From NCBI GenBank assembly GCA_007922225.1, contig ML679941.1:59987079-60051078 (forward strand): a stretch of DNA of 64,000 nucleotides, read 5' to 3'. Shown one piece after another: positions 13,076 through 24,464 of the stretch. Source of the DNA: Emydura subglobosa (lineage: Eukaryota; Chordata; Testudines; Chelidae). The notes under the pieces are model-generated. The model was not told the origin of the DNA. It saw nothing but the letters and a program-made list of their open reading frames with translations, and searched no databases. The position numbers were made by a program, and so were the translations under genes. Within the stretch, counting starts at the first letter, position 1, and each line of letters starts with the position of its first letter.

Positions 13076-15189
13076 AAATACTTTGATGAAAGGCCCTATA
13101 TATGTGAAATTATTATTTTATTGTTATCTGCTTCAGGCATTAATTATAGCCAGCACATAAATTCTGAAGTGATCGTTATCAGGGTTATTGATTAAGCTGT
13201 TAAAGATAAACATCACAAATGGGAGTCTAAAAGTTTAACATACCTGAACAGTGACTTTGAAAAATGATCATTTTGATTGTTTGTGTTTGTATCTCATGCA
13301 GGAGACAGAGAGAGCTGTAGATATTTTTAGAGAGAATCCATGAAGGTTTAGTGTGCTATAAAGCTGTTATATGCAAGAGTTTTTAATGTCTGCATTAATC
13401 ATGAGTGGTGAAGCCTTGAATGAATGAAGCAGGTCACTCCAGATGAGTGCCAATAAAACCTTTATACTACACCCTCATGTAATCTGTTCATAGCATGCCA
13501 GACACTTTGCAGAAAAAAATCTTAGAACTCTTTTGATGGAGTATTAATATTTTTAATGATTCTATTTTTCTTTTTTCCTACTTTTAAGCTATTAGCCTTT
13601 AGTGACATGAGCTAACCAGTAAACACCTAAGAGGAAAGAAATTAAAACTAATACGTTTTAGAAACCTCTAGAAATAATACAAAATAGCTTTTCTTTATAT
13701 AATAATGTTATGATTTCACGGTCAAACATCTCCTAATCTGTTTGTGTTAGAAACAAAGAGCCTTATGCCATGAAAATGAGGAATTCTTTAGTTTCTAATG
13801 GGCACTTCTACCTTTGAGAGATGGCAGGAGAATAGACTTTAAACATGTCATTTTTCCAGCACAGATTATTGCCAGTCTGGAATGTTGGACAGTATAATTT
13901 TGGAGGAGAAACTGTGTTTGAGGGAAACAATTGTTGGCCCCAATTGAAGATCAAGATTCCATTATACTACGGTCTGTATATACACAATAAAAAAAAACAG
14001 TCCCTGCCAAAGGATCTTATATTCTAAATGCACGACAAGGGTCTGTTGTCCAGATAGAGACAAACAAACAAGGGAAGGAAGTAAATAAAGTAACAGTGAA
14101 TATTAAATATAGAAAATATTAGCAATAATGTTAAAATAACTACACACGCATGCACACCCTCCCCCCAAGAAAAACATTGCAATTTTAAAATTCAAAGGTT
14201 TTAGCATAAGGAAGCAAATAATTAAGGTACATAAATATTCAGACATCCTCCATCCCTCAAATAAATATACACATGTAAAGTATGCATGTTCCACATTCTA
14301 AAAACAACCTGAACCCTCACACCCTTAAGCCCTACCTCAGACTATAGACCAGGAAATCCTCCTACACCATTCCATTACCTATGATGTAAATGTCCAACAT
14401 GGGCTACAAACCTTTACAAATGAACAAGATCCACAGTCCCAAATTGCCTTTCCAGTAAATAGGGCAATTTTAAGATCAAAACAATTTAGGGGTGGAGTTA
14501 AAACTGAGTTTATTATGGAATCTTATTGCAACCTTAACTAACGAGCAATAATTGTTGGTTAATAACACACATATGCAAGCCATATATATATATTTTTTTC
14601 CAACTTTTGCCAAATGATACCTTACAGCTTCCACACTTGCTTCCCTTTCATTCCTAAATAAATGGAAAACTGTGGTGTCCTAGATATCATTGTGTGGTAA
14701 CTGTTGGTGGATATTGACTTCTTAATTATGATCACTGTATGCATGTATATCAACAGAGGTGATTCTGGTGACTTGAGGGATACAGGCAGAGGAAAATAGC
14801 ATACGAAATTATACATTCTTTGACTGAGTGGGAGGTGCGTGTACTTTTTTTTAACAAGAGGTCTTATTGTATCCTCAGCTATTGTCAGAAGCTAAATAGC
14901 ATTTGTGGCCAAACATTGTTTTTTCCTCTGTGCCTTGCTAGCAGATTGTGTCAATTCCAGCCTTAGACTGTCCTCCTTACAGTTTATGCATTCCTTCATC
15001 ACCTGCAAATTGATTATCGGATTAATTTAACCCCCTTTTTCCTATCTAGATTTCTGCTGCCAAAATAATCTTTCTCATTCATTGTTTCAGCCAGGTTGCA
15101 CACCCCCTTTGAGTCTTTTTGCTGACTCCTTATTGCGTGCTGTGTCTTGCCTTGAAAGGTGTACTTCAAGATCTCATGGCCCCTGTCTA

Positions 15190-15630
15190 TATTATGACAA
15201 CTGCTCATTGGAAAATGAAATTTCTGTTCCACTGAAAATTCCAACATTTAAAAAAAAACACATTCCAAATTGCAATGAAAAGTCAAATTCTTGAAGTTTC
15301 CTGTGGTACAGAAATTCTGAAAGTTTTCTATTTGGAAACAGCAAAACATTTAATTTTGATGGAGGTAATTTTTTTCATTTTGATAAAATTGAAACAGCAT
15401 AATATTATATTAAATCTATCATAATATAAACTTAAGATTCATATTTTCATACAATATAAAAGTGAAAACGACATTGTCAGAATGGAACAAAAAAGCTGAA
15501 AGGATTTGTTTCTAAATTTTCCAGCAAAAATATTGGTGCATTTCATACTATCCCACAAAATGTTTCAGTTTTGATTAAATTGTCTTAAACAATGAAAAAT
15601 TTTTCCACCAAAATTTTTTGATGAGCTCTA
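15190..15630. repeat. Degenerate A/T-rich inverted interspersed repeat
   Basis: Phrases at the left (GGAAAATGAAATTTCTG) and right (ATGAAAAATTTTTCCACC, TTGATGAGCTCTA) are complementary in character, and several GAAAATTT/AAATTTTC boxes recur. This pattern is typical of an old fold-back repeat common in sauropsid introns. The family is not identified. Confidence 0.35.
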
Positions 15631-16424
15631 ATAATACTTAGTTTACCCTTGCCTTTCTCTCTACTATTCTGCTCTACCAGTGACACAACCCTTTCCTTCT
15701 ATCACAGACATCTCTATGCATTCTTGCATACTGCTTCTTATAGTTAGCATGCTCTCCCCAAATTTCTTCTTCAACTGTTGTCATATTTAGATCTTACCTA
15801 TAAATTTACCTACAGGACATGAGGGGGAGGAAAGGTAGCAACAACACAAAAAAAAACCCAGCACTATGAAGAAATGTATATGCCTTACTGAGAAAACATG
15901 ATATTCTCTTATTATCACCCAGTCCTTTCTCTCTCCCTGGTGTTTCTAATCTTCTCTTTTGTGTTTGAATTCAGATTCACAAAGTGTTCTCCTGTATTCA
16001 GCAAATATGAGATCAAAGTACAAGCAGTTTCTTAATATGTCCAGAATCCCGAGATGGAATTACAACTTTAATTTGTGTATGTCTGAGAAATGCTAAAATT
16101 TAGAGCAAAATAATATTAGTCTATTTTGAAAGGATTTTACAGTTTCGTTACTGATGAGAACATTGGTAATACACTAACTAAATTGGGGTTAATCAAGGAA
16201 TGTGCAAGGACATAAAGTGATCAATCATGGAGGTCAGGAAGGAATATTTTCACCTGTTTGTTCAGAATTGTACAAATTGCTAGGAGATTTATGTCTACCC
16301 TCCTCACCTCCTCTCTGAAGCATTGCATATGGGATACTGTCGGAGGCAGCATTCTGGGCTTGACAAACCAGTGGTTTGATAGAATCTGTAGTACTTTGTC
16401 ATTTAATACCACACTGTTCCCCCC

Positions 16425-16448
16425 AAAAAAAAAAAAAAAAAAAAAAAA
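16425..16448. repeat. Poly(A) run (24 A)
   Basis: A homopolymer preceded by CCCCCC. The flanking DNA is not a recognisable retrocopy, so its origin is unclear. Confidence 0.95.
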
Positions 16449-16714
16449 TGCAAATATGTGGTAGTTAATTGATATTAAAATAAACAAAAACTGCTAGATC
16501 AAATATACCATTTAAAAAAATTAATATCTGATTTTTTCTTGGATGGCTTTCAGATATTTATTAGGTAAATTTTCTTATTATTATATACTTATTTGATATT
16601 GTTCATTAGACTTTTACATTGTTCATGGGTCACACAGCATTTCACCATGTGCATTTTATTTTTTGGGTTTATTATTTTTTTCTGTATAGTGAAAAATGGT
16701 GAGTTTGATGCAGG

Positions 16715-16815
16715 AACTTCTGAGTGAAACTGTATGGATGGCCTTTGTTATGCAGGAGGTGAGACTGGATGCTCATTATGGTCCCTTCTGGACTTAGTCT
16801 ATAAATGTATGAAGT
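16715..16815 (+). mobile_element. CR1 LINE 3'-terminal fragment
   Basis: It contains the characteristic CR1 3' end: GCAGGAGGTGAGACTGGATG, then 'ATGGTCCCTTCTGGAC' and a degenerate 'TCTATAAATGTATGA' tail. Only about 100 bases survive; it is 5'-truncated as most CR1 copies are. Confidence 0.7.
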
Positions 16816-16867
16816 GTATTGGGATTTACAGTGTTTTGTTTTGTTTTATGCCCGCTGTGGGATTGTG

Positions 16868-16990
16868 GGAAATAAGGTTCCAGTTCAGGAAAGCATACCT
16901 AGGGTGCTTAAGTACATGCTTACCTTTAAGTGCTTTTCTGAATAGGGATAGATTTTAAGTGTGTGCTGAAATGTTTTCCTAAATCGGGAC
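16868..16990. repeat. Palindromic interspersed repeat
   Basis: The left half reads TTCAGGAAAGCATACCTAG and the right half reads GTGCTTTTCTGAATAGGG, which are approximately reverse-complementary. 'GCTTAAGTACATGCTTA' lies near the centre. It resembles a common sauropsid fold-back repeat of about 120 bp. Confidence 0.5.
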
Positions 16991-17135
16991 CAAAGACTGA
17001 GTACCATTCATAATTTTTAGCAACCCTCATAGCAACCCTTCATTAATGTGCTATTCTTAAAATGAGTTTTTATTCAACCCCAAAATTATGATTGTTGTGT
17101 GAGTGTGGAATATTATTGGCAGGATGGGTTAGTGC

Positions 17136-17657
17136 ATGTTGTACGTGGGCAGGAAAAGGTTTGTGGAGCTGGAAAATGAAGAAGGGGCACAGCAGGTGGT
17201 AACTGAAGGTGGGAAGTCAAGGAAGAAGAGAAGAGTAGTTATTCCTATACAAAGAGTGGATGAGCCAATGGCGATACCACCAAATAAGAGCCCAAGGAGG
17301 ATAAAGGATGGGTTTCAGAGGATTGCAAGGGAAAGTAGACGATGAGAGGACTTGGAGCCAGAAAGAACAGGGGATAGGCTGGAGAATCACACCGTCACCA
17401 GGAAAAGGCAGGTCTATATGACTGGGGACTTCCTACTGAGAAGAACAGACAGGCCTGTAACCAGAATTGATCCAGAGAAAAGAAGGGTGTGCTGTCTGCT
17501 GGGTGCTAAGATACGGGATGTGGACTTGAGGCGGAAGAGGATCCTAAAGGGAGCGGGAAAGAATCCAAGATTGTCCTTCATGTGGGAACAAATGATACGG
17601 CTAGATTCTTGCTGGAATGTATCAAAGGAGACTGTGCCAAACTGGGGAAGACTCTAA
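17136..17657 (+). pseudogene. CR1 ORF1 remnant (esterase-like domain), one in-frame stop
   Basis: A single frame runs from 17136 to 17657 with one TGA at 17343-17345. This probably arose from an arginine CGA by CpG decay (inference). The N-terminal part is basic (GKSRKKRRVV, PIQRVDEPMA). The C-terminal part carries the pattern TGDFLLRRTDR...VCCLLGAKIRDV, which corresponds to the GDS-type block of the SGNH-like esterase in ORF1 of CR1/L2 clades. The conserved GDS serine block reads GDF here, so the nucleophile position appears altered. After 17657 the frame is lost in a region of short CATGACAA repeats. Confidence 0.65.
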
Positions 17658-17694
17658 AGGAAATCATGGTTCAGGTGCTCTTAAGTGCCTGTCC

Positions 17695-17780
17695 CTAGAG
17701 AATGACAACAATTCCCATGACAAGATTCCCATGACAACATGGGAACATGATAACAACATGACAAGATTCCCATGATCAAC
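17695..17780 (+). repeat. Local degenerate tandem repeat inside CR1 (CATGACAA units)
   Basis: Phrases such as TTCCCATGACAAGATTCCCA and ATGATAACAACATGACAAGA repeat here. This looks like a small duplication acquired inside the element between ORF1 and ORF2. Confidence 0.6.
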
Positions 17781-18149
17781 AGATGGCTCAGGCAGTGATG
17801 CTATAAGGAGGGCTTTGGGATGTATGGGCACTGAGAGTCATTCATAGACAGAGGACTGTTCTCTTGGGGTGGACTTCACCTGAGTAGGGAAGGAATGGAC
17901 TTCTAGGATGGAGGTTGACGCAACTGGTTAAGAGAGCTTTAAACTAGGAATTTCGGGAAGATGGTTGGGAGATGCCCAGGTAATCTCCATGCCTGATTTT
18001 AACATTGAGAGGGAGGAAAATGAAGTAAGAAAGGACACAGCAGTGGATAGGAGAATGGACATTAAGAGGAAGAGTAGTGTAGATACCAGTCTAATAGGTG
18101 ATACTGATGGTAGAATGATTGTGTCAAATCAGGTAAGGAATGTGAGTGA

Positions 18150-20940
18150 AGCCAAACAGCAAAAATTAAGATCTTTGTATACAATGCAAGGAGCCTGGGT
18201 AATAAAATGGAGGAACTAGAGCTACTGATGGAGGAAGAGAAACCAGATATTATAGGGATAACAGAAACATGGTGGAATAGTAGTCATAACTGGAGTACAG
18301 GTATTGAAGGGTATGTGCTGTTGAGGAAAGACAGAAATAAAGGCAAAGGTAGTGGAGTAACATTGTATATCAATAATGAGGTAGACTGTAAAGAAATTAG
18401 AAGTGATGGAATAGATAGACAGAGTCTGTAAAGGCGAAAATCACATTGGGGAAGAAAGCTACTAGAGCTTCCCCTGGGATAGTGCTTGGGGTGTGCTACA
18501 AACACGGGGATCCAATTTGGATATGGAGAGAGAGCTCTTTAATGTTTTTAATGAAGTAAATACTACTGAGAATTGTGTGATTATGGGAGACTTTAACTGC
18601 CCAGATATAGACTGGAGGACAAGTGCAAGTAATAATAGGGTCCAGATTTTTATGGATGTGATAGCTGACTGATTCCTTCACCAAATAGTTAGTGAACCAA
18701 CAAAAGGGGATGCCATTTTAGATTTGGTATTGTTAAGTAATGAGGACCTCATAAAAGAGCTGGTTGTAGGGGACAACCTTTGGTCAAGCGATCATGAGCA
18801 AATTCAATTCAAACTATATGGAAGGATAAACAAAAATAGATCTGTGACTAGGGACTTTTATTTCAAAAGTGCTAATTTTAAAAAATTAAGGGAATTAGGG
18901 AAGTGGACTGGACTGAAGAACTCATGGATCTAAAGGTAGAGGAGGCTTCGAATTACTTCAAGTCAAAGTTGCAAGAACTATCTGAAGGCTGCATCCAAAG
19001 GAAGGGGAATAAATTCATAGGCAAGAGTTGTAGACTAAGATGGATGAGCAAGCCTCTCAGACAGGTGGTTAAGGAAAAGCAGAAAGCCTACAAGGAGTGG
19101 AAGATGGGAGGGGTCAGCAAGGAAAGCTGCCTCTTGGAGGTCAAAACATGTAGGGATAATGTGAGAAATGCCAAAAGCCAAGTAGAGCTGGACCTTGCGA
19201 AGGAATTATACCAATAGTAAAAGGTTCTACAGCCATATAAATAAGAAGAAAATGAAGAAAGAAGTGGGATTGCTAAACACTGAGGATGGGGTGGAGGTTA
19301 AGGATAATCTAGGCATGGCCCAATATCCAAACAAATACTTTGCTTCTATTTTTAATGTGGCTAATGAAGAGCTTGGGGGATAGTGGCAGGGTGGCTAATG
19401 AGAATGATGATATGGAGGAAGAAATTACCACAGTTGAGGTAAAAGCCAAACTCGAACAGCTTAATGGGACTAAGTCGGGCGGCCCGGATAATCCCCATCC
19501 AAGAATATTAAAGGAACTAACAGATGAAATTGCAAGCCCATTAGCAAAGATTTGTAATTAATCTGTAAACTCAGGTGTTGTACCATGTGACTGGAGAATT
19601 GCTAACATAGTTCCTATTTTTAAGAAAGGGGAAAAGAATTATGTGGATAACTACAGGGCTGTTAATTTGACCTCAGTAATGTGCAAGGTCTTGGTAAAAA
19701 AAATTAAAAAGAAAGTAGTTTAGGACATTGAGGTTAATGGTAATTGGGACAAAATACAACAAGATTTTATAAAAGGTAGATTGTGCCAAACCAACCTGAT
19801 CTCCTTTTTTGAGAAGATAACAGAATTTTTGGACAAAGGGAATGCAGTGGAGCTAATTTACCTAGAATTCGTAAGGCATTTAATATGGTTCCACATGGGG
19901 AATTATTAGCTAAATTGGAAAAGATGGGGATTAATATGAAAATTGAAAGGTGGATAAGGAACTGGTTAAAGGAGAGACTACAACAGGTCATACTGAAAGG
20001 TGAACTGTCAGGCTGAAGAGAAGTTACTAGTGGAGTTCCTCAGGGATCGGTCTTGGGACCAATCTTATTTAACCTTTTTATTACTCACCTTGGCACAAAA
20101 AGTGGGAATGTGCTAATAAGATTTGTGGATGACACAAAGTTGGGAGGGATTGCCAATACAGAGAAGGATCAGGATATCAGACAAAAAGATGTGGATGACC
20201 TTGTAAACTGGAGTAATAGAAAAAGGATGAAATGTAATAGTGGAAAGTGCAAGGTCATGCATTTAGGGACTAATTACAAGAATTTTTGCTATAAACTGGG
20301 GACTCATCAGTTATAAGTAACAGAGGAAGAGAAGGACCTAGGAGTATTGGTTGAACACAGGATGACTATGATCCACCAATGTGATGTGGCTGTGAAAAAA
20401 GCTAATGTGGTTATAGGATGCATCATGCAAGGTATTTCCGGTGGAGACAGGGATGTGTTAGTACCTTACACAAGGCACTGGTAACACCTCATCTGGAACA
20501 TTGTGTGCAGTTTTGATCTCCCATGTTTAAGAAAGATGAATTCACACTGGAACAGGTACAGAGAAGAGATACTAGGATGATCTGAGGAATGTAAAACCTG
20601 CCTTATGAGAGGAGACTCAAAGAACTTGGCTTGTTTAGCCTAACCAAAAGAAGATTGAGGGGAGATATGATTGCTTTCTATAAATACATCAGAGGGATAA
20701 ATACCAGGGAGGAAGAGGAATTATTTAAGTTCAGCACCAATGTGGACATAAGAACAAATGGATATAAACTGGCCATCAGGAAGTTTAGACTTGAAATTAG
20801 ACACAGGTTTCTAACCATCAGAGAAGTGAAGTTCTGAAATAGTCTTTGAAGAGGAGCAGAGGGGGCAAAAAACCTAGCTTGCTTCAAAATTGAGCTTGAT
20901 AAGTTTATGCAGGGGATGGTATGATGGGACAGCCTAATTT
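18150..20940 (+). pseudogene. CR1 ORF2 remnant (endonuclease + reverse transcriptase), broken
   Basis: The N-terminal endonuclease is visible in pieces: NKMEELELLMEEEKPDIIGI, ITETWW and GDFNCPDIDW, followed by a stop at 18670-18672 and then LSNEDLIKELVVGDN and SSDHEQIQF. The SDH motif of the APE-type endonuclease is present. The reverse transcriptase includes VPIFKKGEKNYVDNYRAVNL, GPILFNLFI and FVDDTKLGG with both catalytic aspartates. At least several stops and frameshifts separate the pieces. It is not expressed as a protein. The ORF2 products of live CR1 copies nick DNA and copy their RNA at the target. Confidence 0.8.
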
Positions 20941-21490
20941 GGCAATTAACTGATCTTTGAGTACTAGTGGTAAATATGTTCATTGGCCTGTCATGGAATG
21001 TTAGATGGGGTGCGTTCTGAGTTACTACGGATAATTCTTTCTGGGTATCTGGCTGGTGAGTCTTGCCCACATGCTCAGGGTTTAATTGATTGCCAAATTT
21101 GGGGTCAGGAAGGAATTTTCTCCCAGGGCATATTGGCAGAGGCCCTGGGGGCTTTTCACCTTCCTCTGCAGCATGGGGCACTGGTCACTTGCTGGTGGAT
21201 TCTCTGTACCTTGAAGTCTTTAAACCATTATTTGAGGACATCAGTAATTCAATCATAGGTTTGGGGTCTATTACAGGAGTGGGTGAGTGAGGTTCTGTTG
21301 CCTGCATTGTGCAGGTCAGACTAGATGATCATATTGGTCCATTCTGACCTTAAAGTCTATGGGTCTATGATATGGATTGACACATACAAATACTCTCTGT
21401 TCAAATTTTAAATTATATGTTTGATATTTTGATATATGTATGTATACATATATTGATATAGTTGTCTGCACACATGCGTGTGTTTTAGTT

Positions 21491-21520
21491 TATACACACA
21501 CACACATACATACATACATG
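21491..21520. repeat. CA/CATA simple repeat
   Basis: ACACACACACAC followed by ATACATACATAC, about 50 bases before the acceptor of the 21570 exon. Confidence 0.85.
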
Positions 21521-21569
21521 TGACTGCACACCAGCACAGAATTTATATTATTATTTTGTTTTCTTCCAG

Positions 21570-21678
21570 GGGAAGACCCAGAAACAAGAAGAATGCGAAC
21601 AGTAAAGAATATAGCAGATCTGAGACAGAATTTGGAAGAAACTATGTCCAGTCTTAGAGGGACCCAAATAAGCCACAG
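21570..21678 (+). CDS. NAV3: Neuron navigator 3, internal exon (109 bp), conserved GEDPETRR/coiled-coil segment
   Basis: The acceptor is TTTTCTTCCAG before 21570 and the donor is CACAG|GTAATA after 21678. It starts by completing the glycine codon split with either upstream exon (5784 or 12115). It then reads EDPETRRMRTVKNIADLRQN and LEETMSSLRGTQISH, ending two bases into a serine codon. This is one of the best conserved segments of the NAV family, shared almost exactly by NAV2 and NAV3. It has strong helix/coiled-coil character (LRQNLEETMSSLRG). Because both upstream exons end in the same phase, this is the common acceptor for long and short isoforms. Confidence 0.95.
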
Positions 21679-22073
21679 GTAATATTTGTGCATGGACTCC
21701 TTACATTTTGGAGAGTAGAAGAGTACTTGCAGTCAAATATTGCAGGCTTAACATTAGAGGTTTGCAAGAGAAAATTAATATAACAATGTTCTGATCGCTA
21801 TTATTTGTGTGTCTGGGATTCTTGTCACAATAATTTGATGTAAATGTTTTGTTTACCCTTCTGCAAATAGTATCTCAGGACTCATTTGGAAGCTTGTCTA
21901 CAGTTTTAAGTGTCTAATGTGTACAAATAAAAAATCTGTAGAGAAAAGGTTTTCGGTTATTTTATACCCAGTTTATATTTCTACACTTCACCTATCTGTG
22001 CAACTTTTGCTCATCTTTATTTTTGAGAAAGAGAGAGAGCACGATTAACTGACTTCTACATTTTATTTGACAG
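21679..22073 (+). other. NAV3: Short NAV3 intron (395 bp)
   Basis: GT-AG intron between two firmly identified exons: donor GTAATA, and acceptor TTTATTTGACAG with a modest pyrimidine tract. Nothing else is seen in it. Confidence 0.9.
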
Positions 22074-22457
22074 CACATTGGAGACAACTTTTGACAGCAC
22101 TGTGACAACTGAAGTGAATGGGCGAAGTATACCAAGCTTGACAAGCCGATCCACGCCAGTGACTTGGAGGCTTGGCCAGGCCAGTCCTCGCCTCCAGGCT
22201 GGAGATGCCCCATCTTTGGGTGGTGGTTACCCTCGCAGTAGTGCTGGTCGTTTCATACATACGGACCCCTCGCGATTCATGTATACCACACCTCTTCGCC
22301 GAGCAGCTGTTTCTCGCCTTGGGAATATGTCACAGATTGAGATGAATGAAAAAGGAAGCAGTGATCTGGACATGTCCTCTGAAGTTGATGTTGGAGGTTA
22401 CATGAGTGATGGGGACATTCTTGGGAAAAGCCTCAGAACAGATGACATCAATAGTGG
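22074..22457 (+). CDS. NAV3: Neuron navigator 3, internal exon (384 bp)
   Basis: The acceptor is GACAG before 22074 and the donor is GTAAGT from 22458. The first base finishes the serine codon (ISH-S), and the exon ends two bases into glycine. Of the NAV paralogues, the sequence TLETTFDSTVTTEVNGRSIP, then STPVTWRLGQASPRLQAGDA, RFIHTDPSRFMYTTPLRRAA, VSRLGNMSQIEMNEK and GYMSDGDILGKSLRTDDINS matches NAV3. NAV2 carries a different RFIN/RYVYS version and NAV1 is more distant. The region is serine-, proline- and arginine-rich, without a catalytic fold, and lies in the central linker. The 128 codons are open with no break, so the gene is intact here. Confidence 0.96.
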
Positions 22458-23151
22458 GTAAGTGGCATTTTACCCAGCTGAAACCATAATGCAGGACGGG
22501 GCAAATTTAACTAGATTTTGCGTAAAGACATCTAACCTGGTAAATGTAGAATTGTGGACACCACATAATGCTTAAATAAAATAATAATACTCTTATAATC
22601 CTTCTGTGGGGTCCAGCTTGTTCCCTGTTGAGGTCAATGAGAGTTCAGCTATTAGCTTCTGGGGGTGCAGGAGCAGGTTTTTAGCGGTCTGAATATAAAG
22701 TGTTTATTGAGGTTTCCACAACTGTCTCGTAAAACCAGAGTTTGGTTCTATCGTGCCTTAGAGCTTTTTTCAGTATTCCTCTTGCATTTTTTCAGTGACT
22801 GATATTGTATTTTCAGATAGGGCTGATGAAGGGCAGCTGCTGACAGGCCTGACTTTTTCTGTTTGCATGTCAGATGCTGTCTTTACCACAATTCTTCAAC
22901 TGTGCGTATCATTTCTGACCTGTTGGAATACCCTTTGAGACAGGAATATGTCAGTTACTGTTTTCCTCTGGTTAACCCAGGAGCAATGGATGACAATTGT
23001 TTTCATTTTTGCATCCTATTTTTGTTTGTTTGTTCATTTGATTTTCAGGGACTGATTTCAACCTGATTTCAAAAGTAGACTATTGTAATTATTGCATATA
23101 CAGATTCCATTTTCTGGCTCTACCAAGAAAGAACTTTTTAATGTTGTTTTT

Positions 23152-23173
23152 AAAAAAAAAAAAAAAAAAAAAA
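23152..23173. repeat. Poly(A) run (22 A)
   Basis: Homopolymer after TGTTTTT; no retrocopy body recognised next to it. Confidence 0.95.
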
Positions 23174-23861
23174 TGTGCCAATGATGATATTCCTTGTTGA
23201 TTTGAGGGTATCTCTGAGACTCTTGCCTTTGGCACTGAGGATAGACTTATACTCATTTGCCACTTGGGCGTATTTGTATTAAGTACTTTACTCTAAGAAT
23301 TTACCTTGAGAGCTAGAAATTCCAATAGGTAATTTAAGAAAAAAGGCCTCATTTTCAATATTATCAATATTTGAATTACTCTTCACTTGCCTAATGTATC
23401 AGTAGCGTATAGCAGGCAAAGTGCAACTCAGAGGGAGTCTTATGCTCAGGACACATTATAATATTCCAGGGTGCTTTTAGTGGACATCAGAACTTCAGAA
23501 TAATTCTGTCTGCTTAGACAACTGGAAGCATGGGACATAGGAAATTATGGGACATAATTTTCCAGTGTGTAGATAGTAGTTCAAATCCAGCCCATAAATC
23601 AAAAGTGATTATAAGATTGTTAGCATCTGAAGGTTATTCAGTGGCTTATGTAAAATTAGTTAGTGCTCTGACTCTAATTCTTAGGGGACATTTGGCCATG
23701 TCACATCACATCACAGTTTGCACAAATTGGGACTCTTGCAGACAATCTTATCAGAGATGTCAAAGGTGGAATGGATATGAGACTGAAATACTCTAAGCCA
23801 GGAGATGGTCTCTCTAGGTCAGAGCTGAGGCACATGGATAGGGCAGGTTAGTGTCACAACC

Positions 23862-24464
23862 ATGGGTGAAGTTTAGGGGGCCTGAGGGGCAATGCCCCCC
23901 CAAACTTATGATGATGGAGCCACCTCCCCCTATTGGCTGAAGGGCGCCGGGCTGAGAGCGGGGCCGGGCAGTGGTGGGGACCTCGGCGCCTCACACGGGC
24001 AACCCCAGGCAGTTGTTGGGGGGTAGGGGACCCTTAGGAGGGGAGGGCTGCTGCAAGCAGCTGGCCCAGCACAGTTGGCGGAGAGGGGGACAGAGCTGGT
24101 CCAGCTCCATGCTCTTCACTTTGCACAGCTGCTTCCATCTCCAGTCAGAGCACTGCTCCCAGCAGCCGTCACCATCACCTGCCTCCAGCAGCAGTCCCCC
24201 ACCGCTGCCGGGCACTCTCCCTGCGCTGCTACCGCTCTGCAGGCTCCTGGAGCCAGCAGCTTCATCCACGCCGCTGCCCGCGGATAATCCTGATGATGAG
24301 GCGCGATTCCCTGCCGCTGTTTTCTCTGGTGGGTCACATCAGGCTCTGGAGCTGCGGGGGAGCTACTGCTACCCCTTGCCCTCCTTCCTCCCCCAAATTA
24401 AGCAGTCAAACTCCACCTATGGTCACAACCCATGCTGTAAGTGGACTGTGGATGTTTAAATCTC
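23862..24464. other. GC-rich block of unknown origin inside intron
   Basis: Sharp composition change from AT-rich intron to GC-rich sequence. It begins near GGTGAAGTTTAGGGGGCC and GCCCCCCCAAAC and includes several CpG-containing words (GGCGCCGGGC, CGGGGCCGGG). Long frames are open on both strands (for example 162 codons at 23971-24459 on +). That is expected from GC-rich, stop-poor sequence and is not evidence of a protein. The first words resemble the GC-rich start of the window (GGTGAAGTTTCCCC at about 26). It may be a fragment of an unclassified repeat. Confidence 0.4.

Larger units (their letters stand above)
12116..17114 (+). other. NAV3: NAV3 intron segment between alternative exon and CR1 element
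   Basis: This is AT-rich intron holding old repeats, listed separately: a MIR-like piece near 12960, an A/T-rich inverted repeat at 15190-15630, a poly(A) run at 16425-16448, a CR1 tail at 16715-16815 and a palindromic repeat at 16868-16990. The remaining sequence shows no exon, RNA gene or long frame. Confidence 0.6.
17115..21373 (+). mobile_element. Near-full-length CR1-family LINE (inactive)
   Basis: About 4.26 kb on the same strand as NAV3, inserted a few hundred bases before the 21570 exon. In order it shows an ORF1 with an esterase-like segment, an apurinic-type endonuclease (18150-18830), a reverse transcriptase (about 19570-20330) with the FVDD box intact at 20122-20133, and a C-terminal region. 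The 3' end reads ACCTTAAAGTCTATGGGTCT, typical of CR1 3' termini, which end in short repeats and not in poly(A). Stop codons and frameshifts break both frames, so it cannot move by itself. The 5' edge is a guess from the start of similarity; no clear target duplication was found. Confidence 0.85.

Noticed and set aside
16258..16464. Processed pseudogene ending at the poly(A) run
   Set aside because: Sequence before the 24-A run has no protein similarity I recognise and no flanking duplication.
20678..21181. 167-codon minus frame
   Set aside because: Antisense of the CR1 ORF2 C-terminus and 3' end.
23971..24459. 162-codon frame
   Set aside because: Lies in a GC-rich block with open frames on both strands; no start context, splice signals or domain.
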